From a virus, in IMG/VR virus record IMGVR_UViG_3300029319_007653, positions 1 to 34,355 of that record: 34,355 nucleotides of DNA; one strand, given 5' to 3'. Of the stretch, positions 17,927 through 24,118 are shown one piece after another. Every line of letters begins with the position of its first letter. Position 1 is the first letter of the stretch. The notes under the pieces were generated by a model. It ran no database searches and was not told where the DNA came from. It worked only from the letters and a program-made list of their open reading frames with translations. The position numbers and the translations under genes are program-made.

Positions 17927-18292
17927 TTAATCTCCCTTCTCGATCCTATAACTGTCGCTATCAAAATGTTGAGTCGAAAACTCAAACAGCTCAGTATCTT
18001 CCAGTGCTTCCATTCGATGTCTTAAGCCCGTGTAGACATGAAAATTGTCTCCTGCTTCAAGAATTGTGGTATGTGCTTTGTCTATATCATCTTGGTCCGA
18101 GTAATAAACGAGTATCTTTCCAGACTGGACATAGAATACTTCGTCCTTCAGTTTGTGATAATGCCAAGAGCATTTCTTGCCCTTTACAAAATAAAGCAAT
18201 TTTCCACAATACTTTTCTGAATTGTGAAACCACTTTTCAAAACCCCATCCTTTGGGGACAAAATTAATTTCCTGCGTTGAAGAAGTCTTCAT
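17927..18292 (-). CDS. Cupin, mannose-6-phosphate isomerase type II-like
   Basis: The product has 121 residues, a single cupin domain. Motif 1 is WHYHKLKDEVFYVQSG with metal-type histidines and Glu; motif 2 is LEAGDNFHVYTGLRHRM. The start KGWGFEKWFHN resembles the cupin domain of type II phosphomannose isomerases and related sugar-phosphate enzymes. A sugar isomerase or epimerase role in the island is likely, but substrate is unknown. The gene begins inside the HAD gene, overlapping it by 29 bases, with AAGGA before the ATG. Confidence 0.7.
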   Translation of the reverse strand: MKTSSTQEINFVPKGWGFEKWFHNSEKYCGKLLYFVKGKKCSWHYHKLKDEVFYVQSGKILVYYSDQDDIDKAHTTILEAGDNFHVYTGLRHRMEALEDTELFEFSTQHFDSDSYRIEKGD

Positions 18293-18590
18293 CTTTCATT
18301 CCTTTATCGTCAATATAATAGTCTCCAGCGGGTTTACCCAAAAACAGTTGATGATATTTTACTCCCCATGTTTTGAGTTGTTCCTCTGTGAGCTTTCTAA
18401 ACGCTGCTTCAGCATAAGCAGCCGAATTATCGGACCGGCCCATACCTCGGGCCGTTAATAAAATAATTATATGTCCTTCCTCAAATAGTTCGTTAACTTT
18501 TTTTATGCGGTTCTCGATTGGAAGCGCAGTTTCATAATCTCCAAATGTATTGGTACAAAGAGTACCGTCTATATCAAAAACATAAGTCAT
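18264..18590 (-). CDS. HAD-family phosphatase
   Basis: The product has 108 residues, a minimal HAD core without cap. Motif I FDIDGTL has Asp6 and Asp8, motif II is LLTARGMG with Thr46, and motifs III/IV are Lys86 in LGKPAGD and the acidic pair YIDDKG (Asp94, Asp95). Small HAD proteins of this kind occur in capsule and LPS sugar clusters and may dephosphorylate a sugar phosphate. Next to an HldE-like nucleotidyltransferase, removal of a phosphate from a heptose bisphosphate is an attractive idea, but motif I is not the usual GmhB form. ATGA overlap with the preceding gene. Confidence 0.75.
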   Translation of the reverse strand: MTYVFDIDGTLCTNTFGDYETALPIENRIKKVNELFEEGHIIILLTARGMGRSDNSAAYAEAAFRKLTEEQLKTWGVKYHQLFLGKPAGDYYIDDKGMKDEDFFNAGN

Positions 18591-18985
18591 TGTGACTCCA
18601 AAATATTGGTGGTAGAATAATCCCCAATACGCTCAAAAAACTTTAATTCTTTTGCATGCTCACAACCAATTACTGTTTTCTCTCGATAATCAGAGCCGAC
18701 TATCATAACCTCTGGTTGAAACAGACAAATTAAATCTCTCAGTCTCGCTTCAGAATCAAATATAACTACCTTATCAATGTATTTGATTGACTCTAACATA
18801 AACTTTCTATCATCTTGATTATTGATTGGGCGACTATCTCCTTTTAAAGACTTCACCCGAGAATCAGAGTCAATACCAACGACCACAGTCCCACCAAAGC
18901 TCTTAGCGTACTTGAAGAGCTCCAAGTGTCCTCGGTGCAAGATATCAAAGCACCCATTAACCCATACGTGTTTAGTAGTTAGCAT
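18587..18985 (-). CDS. Cytidylyltransferase-fold nucleotidyltransferase, HldE C-terminal domain-like
   Basis: The product has 132 residues, the size of one nucleotidyltransferase domain. VNGCFDILHRGHLELF holds the HxGH motif (His17, His20); SRVKSLKGDSRPI and the late STT at 124-126 match the RfaE/HldE domain II type, which makes ADP-heptose from heptose-1-phosphate and ATP. The partner kinase domain is encoded separately at 20175. Related enzymes use glycerol-phosphate or other alcohol phosphates, so the heptose substrate is inferred. It starts 14 bases inside the upstream SDR gene. Confidence 0.75.
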   Translation of the reverse strand: MLTTKHVWVNGCFDILHRGHLELFKYAKSFGGTVVVGIDSDSRVKSLKGDSRPINNQDDRKFMLESIKYIDKVVIFDSEARLRDLICLFQPEVMIVGSDYREKTVIGCEHAKELKFFERIGDYSTTNILESQ

Positions 18986-19901
18986 ACCACGGTCTATCTA
19001 TAAGTTTATACATCTTGATCAACTGATTGATTCCAAAATCTAAATCGTATTCACATTTGAATCCTAGATCGTAAAGTTTTTGGCTACTCACAATATAGTC
19101 TCTTTTGTCTGGATCTTGCGTAAATTCTGCTCGGATAATCTCGATAGGTATCTGTTCATTGATCTTCTCGGCAAGTTGTAATTTATTCATGTTAATGCTA
19201 TCGTTTCCAACATTAAACGTCTCATTCTTGCAGCGATCCCAGTTCTCCATAATAAATTCGAACACACGACATACATCCCAAATGTGGACATAGTTTCTCA
19301 TGAACTCACATTCATACAAAACCAAAACGCGATCTTTGATTGCTTTTAATACAAAATTGTTAACAAGCAAGTCAGTGCGAGCACGACTTGAGGGACCAAA
19401 GACAGTCGCCAAACGAACTGTGCAACATCCCTCGGTTTGTCTAAAAATATCTTCTGCTGCAACCTTGGTTTTGCCGTATAATGATACAGGATTCAAAGGG
19501 GATTCCTCTGTGCATACTGAACCATCAACACTAACACCGTAACCTGAATTTGTACAAGGATAGATCAAAATTTGATCATCTCTTTTAACTTCTGCTAACC
19601 ATTGGTTAACGTCCAAGTTTACCTCGGTGGCCTCACGGGGTCTCTGGTCACACAAAGGAAAACCAACAAGCGCAGCGAGAGGAATGATAACATCGGCGTC
19701 TTCAACATATTTCTGCATAATGTCTAGTCTACGAACATCCAAGCGATCAAAGTCGAAACTTTCATGACCAACATATCGCAAAAGCGAATCAGGCTCGTAA
19801 TCCAGACGATCCAAAACTTGAACTTCATGGCCGCTGCTAAGCAAAAAGCCAACTAATTCGCTGCCTATGTAACCAGCGCCTCCAGTTATCAAAATTTTCA
19901 T
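18972..19901 (-). CDS. NAD-dependent epimerase/dehydratase (extended SDR)
   Basis: From the ATG at 19901 the product has 309 residues. It begins MKILITGGAGYIGSEL, the full NAD-binding loop; NSGYG supplies the Ser/Thr region, and SLYGKTK the catalytic Tyr and Lys. RNYVHIWDVCRVFEF and FNVGNDS are common C-terminal SDR marks. The STDE motif of 4,6-dehydratases is absent, so an epimerase or reductase of a nucleotide sugar is more likely. The start is decided by AGGGAG nine bases upstream and an ATGA overlap with the Mpo1-like gene; an earlier ATG at 19925 would give extra residues lacking in the family. Confidence 0.8.
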   Translation of the reverse strand: MKILITGGAGYIGSELVGFLLSSGHEVQVLDRLDYEPDSLLRYVGHESFDFDRLDVRRLDIMQKYVEDADVIIPLAALVGFPLCDQRPREATEVNLDVNQWLAEVKRDDQILIYPCTNSGYGVSVDGSVCTEESPLNPVSLYGKTKVAAEDIFRQTEGCCTVRLATVFGPSSRARTDLLVNNFVLKAIKDRVLVLYECEFMRNYVHIWDVCRVFEFIMENWDRCKNETFNVGNDSINMNKLQLAEKINEQIPIEIIRAEFTQDPDKRDYIVSSQKLYDLGFKCEYDLDFGINQLIKMYKLIDRPWYANY

Positions 19902-20188
19902 CTTTCTAATCTCCCTAAGATCCAATCTTTTAGCATAATCCAGTCACACGCCTTGGCCCACAATGGGTTAGAAAATGCAGCCGGTTTGTTTTTTTCAAAC
20001 ACGAAATGGCCAGTCCATGCAAACGGATATATTACAAACGGTGCGAGCACCAAAAGTGGCCAAACTTGGAGGTATATAACCTCGATTATAAACGCGATGG
20101 TAACAAACTGTCCCAGCACATGTAATCTCCTACACCATTTATTTTGATGTAATGTGAGATAATATTGATAATATTCATGAAATTTCAT
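19898..20188 (-). CDS. Mpo1/DUF962-like membrane protein
   Basis: The product has 96 residues with two hydrophobic segments, about 25-40 and 43-58. The Mpo1-like (DUF962, YGL010w) pattern is clear: YYLTLHQNKWCRRLHVLG with His14 and His23, then FAWTGHFVFEKNKPA with His61 and Glu65. In yeast, Mpo1 is an iron-dependent dioxygenase of 2-hydroxy fatty acid alpha-oxidation at the ER; bacterial members are mostly uncharacterised. The conserved His residues suggest a metal site is kept. It sits between the HldE-like kinase and an SDR, overlapping both. A role on a lipid or lipid-linked glycan is only inference. Confidence 0.75.
   Translation of the reverse strand: MKFHEYYQYYLTLHQNKWCRRLHVLGQFVTIAFIIEVIYLQVWPLLVLAPFVIYPFAWTGHFVFEKNKPAAFSNPLWAKACDWIMLKDWILGRLER
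19911..19916 (-). promoter_or_regulatory. Shine-Dalgarno deciding the start at 19901
   Basis: AGGGAG nine bases before ATG 19901. It lies downstream of the alternative ATG at 19925, so it favours the shorter protein. Confidence 0.7.
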
Positions 20189-20924
20189 TGACTGTGTTAA
20201 CTCCTTTTAGTTGAACTACTTCAGTAGCGCACTGATTAGCAAATTCAATTGCTTCATCAATGTTCTTGGACTTTAAATAGTTCACACAAAGACCAGCCAT
20301 AAATGTGTCTCCAGCACCACACAAATCTTTAATCTCAACTTTTTCAACCTGATAGGTTTTGTTTCCTAATTTACAGCCATCAGAGCCCAAAGTAACAATA
20401 ACTTTGTCTTTTGCCCACGAAGACTTTTTTATAAACTTCATTGAAGCTGCGTACTCATTCTTGTTTATTTTTATATAAGTGCAGTCCTTACAATAATCTC
20501 CAATTATTTTTTTTGTGTCGATGAAAACAAGAGGGTGATTCTCGCATATAAACTGTATATCTTCTTCCAGCAAGAATCCCTTGTTGTAATCTGATATGAT
20601 TATAAGTTCAAAACCGGAGATAAAGTCAATAGTCAGGTCTTCAATCCTCTGAATATTATTTTCTCCGGAATCAATTCTGAGAAACATGTGGTTTGTCTCT
20701 TCGTGGACATAGCGCTTCTTCTCGATCACAAGGCTATTTGTTTTAAGTATCGCTGGAGATCCCATGGAAACAACATTTTGATAAACGTTACCAGCCATTC
20801 CAAGGTTTCTTTTTTCGTAATTGGGAATAAAGACGGGCACAGGCGCATCCGGTGCTAGTCGCTCACAACGACCATAAACATGTACATCTTTGCACCCGTC
20901 GCCAATTACTAAAATTTTACTCAT
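20175..20924 (-). CDS. PfkB-family sugar kinase, HldE N-terminal domain-like
   Basis: The product has 249 residues, shorter than a full HldE kinase domain (about 320). CERLAPDAPVPVF and LGMAGNVYQNV match the start of heptose-7-phosphate kinases; SDYNKGFL, DTKK and KINKNEYAA follow in the same order as in HldE. The PfkB signature LCGAGDTFMAG gives catalytic Asp206. The family phosphorylates D-glycero-D-manno-heptose-7-phosphate at C1. With the nucleotidyltransferase at 18587 it makes a split HldE. No GmhA-like isomerase is seen, so heptose phosphate would have to come from the host. It overlaps its neighbours by 8 and 14 bases. Confidence 0.8.
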   Translation of the reverse strand: MSKILVIGDGCKDVHVYGRCERLAPDAPVPVFIPNYEKRNLGMAGNVYQNVVSMGSPAILKTNSLVIEKKRYVHEETNHMFLRIDSGENNIQRIEDLTIDFISGFELIIISDYNKGFLLEEDIQFICENHPLVFIDTKKIIGDYCKDCTYIKINKNEYAASMKFIKKSSWAKDKVIVTLGSDGCKLGNKTYQVEKVEIKDLCGAGDTFMAGLCVNYLKSKNIDEAIEFANQCATEVVQLKGVNTVNEIS

Positions 20925-21327
20925 TCCAACTAATATCCCAATCTTTAAATTCTGCTGCTAGACAATCTATTTTGTAATCTTTTCTACCACCGGCAACTTC
21001 TTGGATTTTATTCTTTGCAGTATTTCTAATACCATTGAGGCCGTGGGTAAGTTCAAGATTGTTTCCGTCTTTAATACCTTTGCGATAGTTTGACTCGTTG
21101 TGCCAGATATGCAGGTTCATTTGAGACAGAACTACAATTGCTCTTACAGTGTTGCTATCTAATATAACATCTTTTTCCTTCAGTGTCAAGTCGATATCAT
21201 GTAAAATATCAGAAATTTCCTGAGCGTATTCTTCTTTGTGTTCGGGAATAAAGACTTCCTTAAGTTGTACAATGGATAATCTGTCTACCAATTCAGACAA
21301 GGTGGGTAAATATTTTCTTTCGCTCAT
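20917..21327 (-). CDS. Conserved protein of unknown function, possibly DUF4254-like
   Basis: From the ATG at 21327 the product has 136 residues, mostly helical. Conspicuous segments are LSELVDRLSIVQLKEV, LSQMNLHIWHNESNYRKG (residues 68-84), THGLNGIRNTAKN and DYKIDCLAAEF. The N-x-x-I-W-H-x-E spacing recalls DUF4254 proteins, which occur near LPS glycosyltransferases, but this is only a resemblance. GAGGAG lies before the ATG, just behind the upstream stop; the frame opens earlier but without such a signal. It lies between the 3-dehydratase-like and the heptose-kinase-like genes. Confidence 0.7.
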   Translation of the reverse strand: MSERKYLPTLSELVDRLSIVQLKEVFIPEHKEEYAQEISDILHDIDLTLKEKDVILDSNTVRAIVVLSQMNLHIWHNESNYRKGIKDGNNLELTHGLNGIRNTAKNKIQEVAGGRKDYKIDCLAAEFKDWDISWNE

Positions 21328-21328
21328 T

Positions 21329-22468
21329 TTAAACTCCTCTACACAATGCAAGACCTTCTCGCATCGCAGTACAAATACGTTCTACGTCATCATCGCTTAA
21401 ATACTGGTGACACCCAATATGTACACCATTCATTCCAACCCACTCGGCCTCTGGGAAGTCTCCAAGAGAATAGCCCATATCTTCGAAAGCACCATGTTGG
21501 GTCGGGATGCAACCAAAGTTTCGCTTATGGTGTATGTTATATTTATCGAATGTATCTTTTATTATTTCAATATTGCCCTCGTGTTTGCAAGTAATACTAA
21601 ATCCATGAGGACAGTTGATGTTTCCTTCGTCTTCCTCTGAGAACCATGCAACATCTTCAAAGCCTTCAACCGCTTTACGCATACGCTTCATGAAAGCATG
21701 ACGTGTCCAGAACGTATCCCAAAAAACGTCGATCGCTTCCAAGCCAACAGAGGCTTCCATATCGTTCATTTTAGAGTTTATGCCTGTTCTTTGGTGATCA
21801 AAATATACAGAATTAACTGGGCGTCCGTGAGATCTGGTTGAGAAAATCAGATCGCCGATTTCGTCACTGTTGGTGGATACCATACCGCCTTCTCCGCAGC
21901 ATACCAAATGAGCAACATAAAAGCTGTATACAGACATGTCTCCCCAGTGGCCAACAAGTTTGTCTTTAAATTTTGCTCCATGTGCTTCACATGCATCTTC
22001 AATAACAATTAAGCCGTGGCGTTCGGCTATTTCACAAATAACATCCATCTCAGCCATTCGACCCATTGTGTGAACAACTTGGATAGCCACTGTGTTTTCA
22101 TTGATCGCTTCCTCAATCTTAGATTCATCTATATTAAGGGTCTCGCGCTTTACATCTACAAAACGTGGAACAAGACCAGCTGCTCTAACTGCATTAGAGG
22201 TGGCGATAAATGATAGTGCCGGAACAATGACTTCGCTCACGTTTCTTTTGGCGTCTTTAAGATCATATAAGGAAAGACATGCATTTATACATCCATCTGT
22301 CCCTGAACTGGTTGCGACACTTCGCTTATAATCAAACAAGTCGCTCCATTTTAATTCAAGTTCTTTTACTTTTGGACCTCCAGAGGCCCAATTTGTATCG
22401 CAAACATTCATCAAGTTTTTACGGGCTTTCTCCCCGATTCTCAATTCTCCAAATTCTATTCTTTTCAT
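21329..22468 (-). CDS. DegT-fold PLP/PMP enzyme with histidine in place of the PLP lysine: probable sugar 3-dehydratase
   Basis: The product has 379 residues, a full-length DegT/DnrJ/EryC1 protein. SSGTDG (54-59) is the phosphate-binding region, and IEDACEAHGA provides Asp158 for the cofactor ring. The Schiff-base segment reads SFYVAHLVCCGEGG: His187 stands where sugar aminotransferases have lysine. The same replacement occurs in ColD (GDP-4-keto-6-deoxymannose 3-dehydratase) and in E1/RfbH (CDP-4-keto-6-deoxyglucose 3-dehydrase). The SFYxAH order is close to E1, but the spaced cysteines of E1's iron-sulfur site are not seen, so a ColD-like, cluster-free mechanism is favoured. It shares one base (TAATG) with the ThDP beta-like gene. 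Confidence 0.8.
   Translation of the reverse strand: MKRIEFGELRIGEKARKNLMNVCDTNWASGGPKVKELELKWSDLFDYKRSVATSSGTDGCINACLSLYDLKDAKRNVSEVIVPALSFIATSNAVRAAGLVPRFVDVKRETLNIDESKIEEAINENTVAIQVVHTMGRMAEMDVICEIAERHGLIVIEDACEAHGAKFKDKLVGHWGDMSVYSFYVAHLVCCGEGGMVSTNSDEIGDLIFSTRSHGRPVNSVYFDHQRTGINSKMNDMEASVGLEAIDVFWDTFWTRHAFMKRMRKAVEGFEDVAWFSEEDEGNINCPHGFSITCKHEGNIEIIKDTFDKYNIHHKRNFGCIPTQHGAFEDMGYSLGDFPEAEWVGMNGVHIGCHQYLSDDDVERICTAMREGLALCRGV
21334..21339 (-). promoter_or_regulatory. Shine-Dalgarno deciding the start at 21327
   Basis: GAGGAG six bases before ATG 21327, overlapping the end of the upstream gene. It favours this start over the ATG at 21351. Confidence 0.75.
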
Positions 22469-22992
22469 TAGTACAAGTCTCCATGTTCAATAATTAAAGT
22501 TGATCGATCGCCATTAAGTGCTCTTTCGTATGCGGGCATCACCTGAAACGGATATAATAATTCAACCACATCAATGTTGGTGCATGCGCTGCGGAAGCAT
22601 TCGGTGTAGTTTGCTTTGTGTTGGTGGCCCGGATCCAACGGATAAGACGAGCCAACAACGGCTTTCATAATAATCTTTGGCTTACTTTGGCCCATGGACA
22701 TTGCTTCCCATTTATCCAGATGATTAACGATCTGATTCATAGCCAGAATTATAAAATTCATTCGAGGATACATTGAAACTGGTATGAAACCCTCAATCGC
22801 TAATCCTAGTGCAATACCCGCTTGGAACTCTTCGGCAACCGGTAATTCCAAAAGCTTCTCGTTTGGGAACTTTTTTACCTGATGGGTTAAGGCTGTTCCC
22901 TTGTATTCTATGGCTTGGCCCATAAATATTGTTTTGGGATGGGCTCCCAATAATTCCATCGCTTTGTATACTTCTTCTTTATAAGTTGACAT
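22468..22992 (-). CDS. ThDP-dependent enzyme, pyruvate dehydrogenase E1 beta-like (pyrimidine domain only)
   Basis: The product has 174 residues. It follows the E1 beta transketolase-like pyrimidine domain: PVAEEFQAGIALGLAIEGF, with Glu54 at the position of the ThDP-activating glutamate, then MNFIILAMNQIVNHLDKW, and the closing IIEHGDLY that in E1 beta ends this domain. The usual C-terminal transketolase domain of about 130 residues is missing; the protein stops just there. GGAG is six bases before the ATG, which follows the alpha-like stop directly. It should pair with the alpha-like product at 22993. Confidence 0.8.
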   Translation of the reverse strand: MSTYKEEVYKAMELLGAHPKTIFMGQAIEYKGTALTHQVKKFPNEKLLELPVAEEFQAGIALGLAIEGFIPVSMYPRMNFIILAMNQIVNHLDKWEAMSMGQSKPKIIMKAVVGSSYPLDPGHQHKANYTECFRSACTNIDVVELLYPFQVMPAYERALNGDRSTLIIEHGDLY

Positions 22993-23625
22993 TTAAAACT
23001 CCACAAAAACGCCGGTGCCTGAATGAGGATAAGACATTTCGTATTTATAATAAATGACCTCAGCCTCTGAATTCTCAGACATCTTTTTATATATTTCATA
23101 TATAGATTCTGTTGGTATCGAGCCCCAACTGGCTTCTGTGGGAGTTCCCACTGATTTACCATTGTCTTCAATTATAAAAGTAATTGGTAAATCTTTCCCT
23201 ATTGAGTAAACAATAGACTCATGAGAGATACCAGTTCTGAAACCCATATCACCCAAAAAGCAATATACTCTATCTTGTTTTCCCTGTCTCTTGAGAGCCA
23301 TGGCTGTGCCTACAGCGATAGGAGAAATTCCTCCTACAATCGCAGAACTATAGAAGTTGTAATCTGCGTAATGAAGCGTGATTGATCGGCCTTCTAATAT
23401 GTCTTGTTTTATACGCTCTTCTGGGATCCCTTTCAACAATGCGTGCAAATGACTTGCCCATGTTGAATAAACATAATCTTCTTTTGTAATCTCAAGTTCA
23501 GCAAAGATATCCACAAGCTTTTGTTCATTCCCATCACGAAGATGCACAGGTGCTTTGATAAGTCCTGCCTCGTAGATTTGTGCTATTTCTTCTTCGAACT
23601 TTATTAAATCATTGGCTGTTAACAT
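22993..23625 (-). CDS. ThDP-dependent enzyme, pyruvate dehydrogenase E1 alpha-like
   Basis: The product has 210 residues, against about 320-360 for E1 alpha. The ThDP motif is kept: LGDMGFRTG starts at Gly125-Asp126, and Asn155 in IIEDNGKSVGT follows with the exact GD-x28-N spacing of E1 alpha proteins. HLRDGNEQKLVDI and YSTWASHLHALLKG match the N-terminal substrate region. The C-terminal quarter of the usual protein is shortened. E1-type enzymes decarboxylate a 2-keto acid and transfer the two-carbon unit. No lipoyl E2 or E3 gene is nearby, so transfer to another acceptor, perhaps a keto-sugar, is likely. The start overlaps the RmlC-like gene by 17 bases and has AGGAG upstream. Confidence 0.8.
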   Translation of the reverse strand: MLTANDLIKFEEEIAQIYEAGLIKAPVHLRDGNEQKLVDIFAELEITKEDYVYSTWASHLHALLKGIPEERIKQDILEGRSITLHYADYNFYSSAIVGGISPIAVGTAMALKRQGKQDRVYCFLGDMGFRTGISHESIVYSIGKDLPITFIIEDNGKSVGTPTEASWGSIPTESIYEIYKKMSENSEAEVIYYKYEMSYPHSGTGVFVEF

Positions 23626-24118
23626 GTTCTTTCAACTCCTGCAAGGTTTGGGCGTTTTCATCCCTGTCTGATACTATATTATGAAATGTTGTGGCCCATT
23701 GTGGTTTTATGGTGCTATCGTTATAATGCACACTCCACTGGTCTTCGGGTCCGGTATATAATTCGCTCCACTTGTAGTAAAAAATACAATTAGAACTCAA
23801 GCATTGATGCGCGTTTAAAGTTCTAGGAGGAACAAGCACTGATTTAATATAATGATCATCACCGTTTAACATATATGTGCTTTTTTTATCTGTGTCTATG
23901 TTGTAAGTAACAAGTTTTACTTTACCATGCAAGCATGTAATCAATTTCCAAGTTTTATTGTCTCCGTGAAAACCACGAATCACTCCTTGGAATGATTTTG
24001 AAATCTTGTCTTGAACGAACGTCACACCTTCAGGCATATCTTCTTGTTTGAAAATAGTGTAGATATTACCTCTTTTTTCAAAATACTTACCCTCAAAAAA
24101 CACAATATCATCGTACAT
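23609..24118 (-). CDS. Nucleotide-sugar 3,5-epimerase, RmlC-like cupin
   Basis: The product has 169 residues, close to RmlC (about 180). FVQDKISKSFQGVIRGFHGD is the family signature, with His51 in the catalytic position and Lys58 in TWKLI. NAHQ (His104) and YYKWSELYTG with Tyr121 correspond to the second half of the site. RmlC epimerises 4-keto-6-deoxy sugars at C3 and C5; relatives act on C5 or C3 only. It could change the configuration of a 4-keto sugar made by the dehydratase at 16976. It overlaps both neighbours by 11-17 bases; no strong Shine-Dalgarno is seen. Confidence 0.8.
   Translation of the reverse strand: MYDDIVFFEGKYFEKRGNIYTIFKQEDMPEGVTFVQDKISKSFQGVIRGFHGDNKTWKLITCLHGKVKLVTYNIDTDKKSTYMLNGDDHYIKSVLVPPRTLNAHQCLSSNCIFYYKWSELYTGPEDQWSVHYNDSTIKPQWATTFHNIVSDRDENAQTLQELKEHVNSQ

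Noticed and set aside
18264-18590. Naming the HAD protein GmhB (heptose bisphosphate phosphatase).
   Set aside because: Motif I is FDIDGTL, not the DRDG form typical of GmhB, and the protein is short. Only the general HAD phosphatase call is supported.
21329-22468. Naming the His-type enzyme E1/RfbH.
   Set aside because: The spaced cysteines for the iron-sulfur cluster of E1 are not found; ColD-like is at least as likely, so no gene symbol was given.
23042-23049. TATAAATA on the minus strand, the T4 late promoter core, about 50 bases before the ThDP beta-like gene.
   Set aside because: It lies in coding sequence within Tyr-Tyr-Lys-Tyr codons, and the same octamer also occurs on the plus strand at 28110-28117 where no gene could use it, so chance explains it. 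No such octamer was seen before the structural genes.
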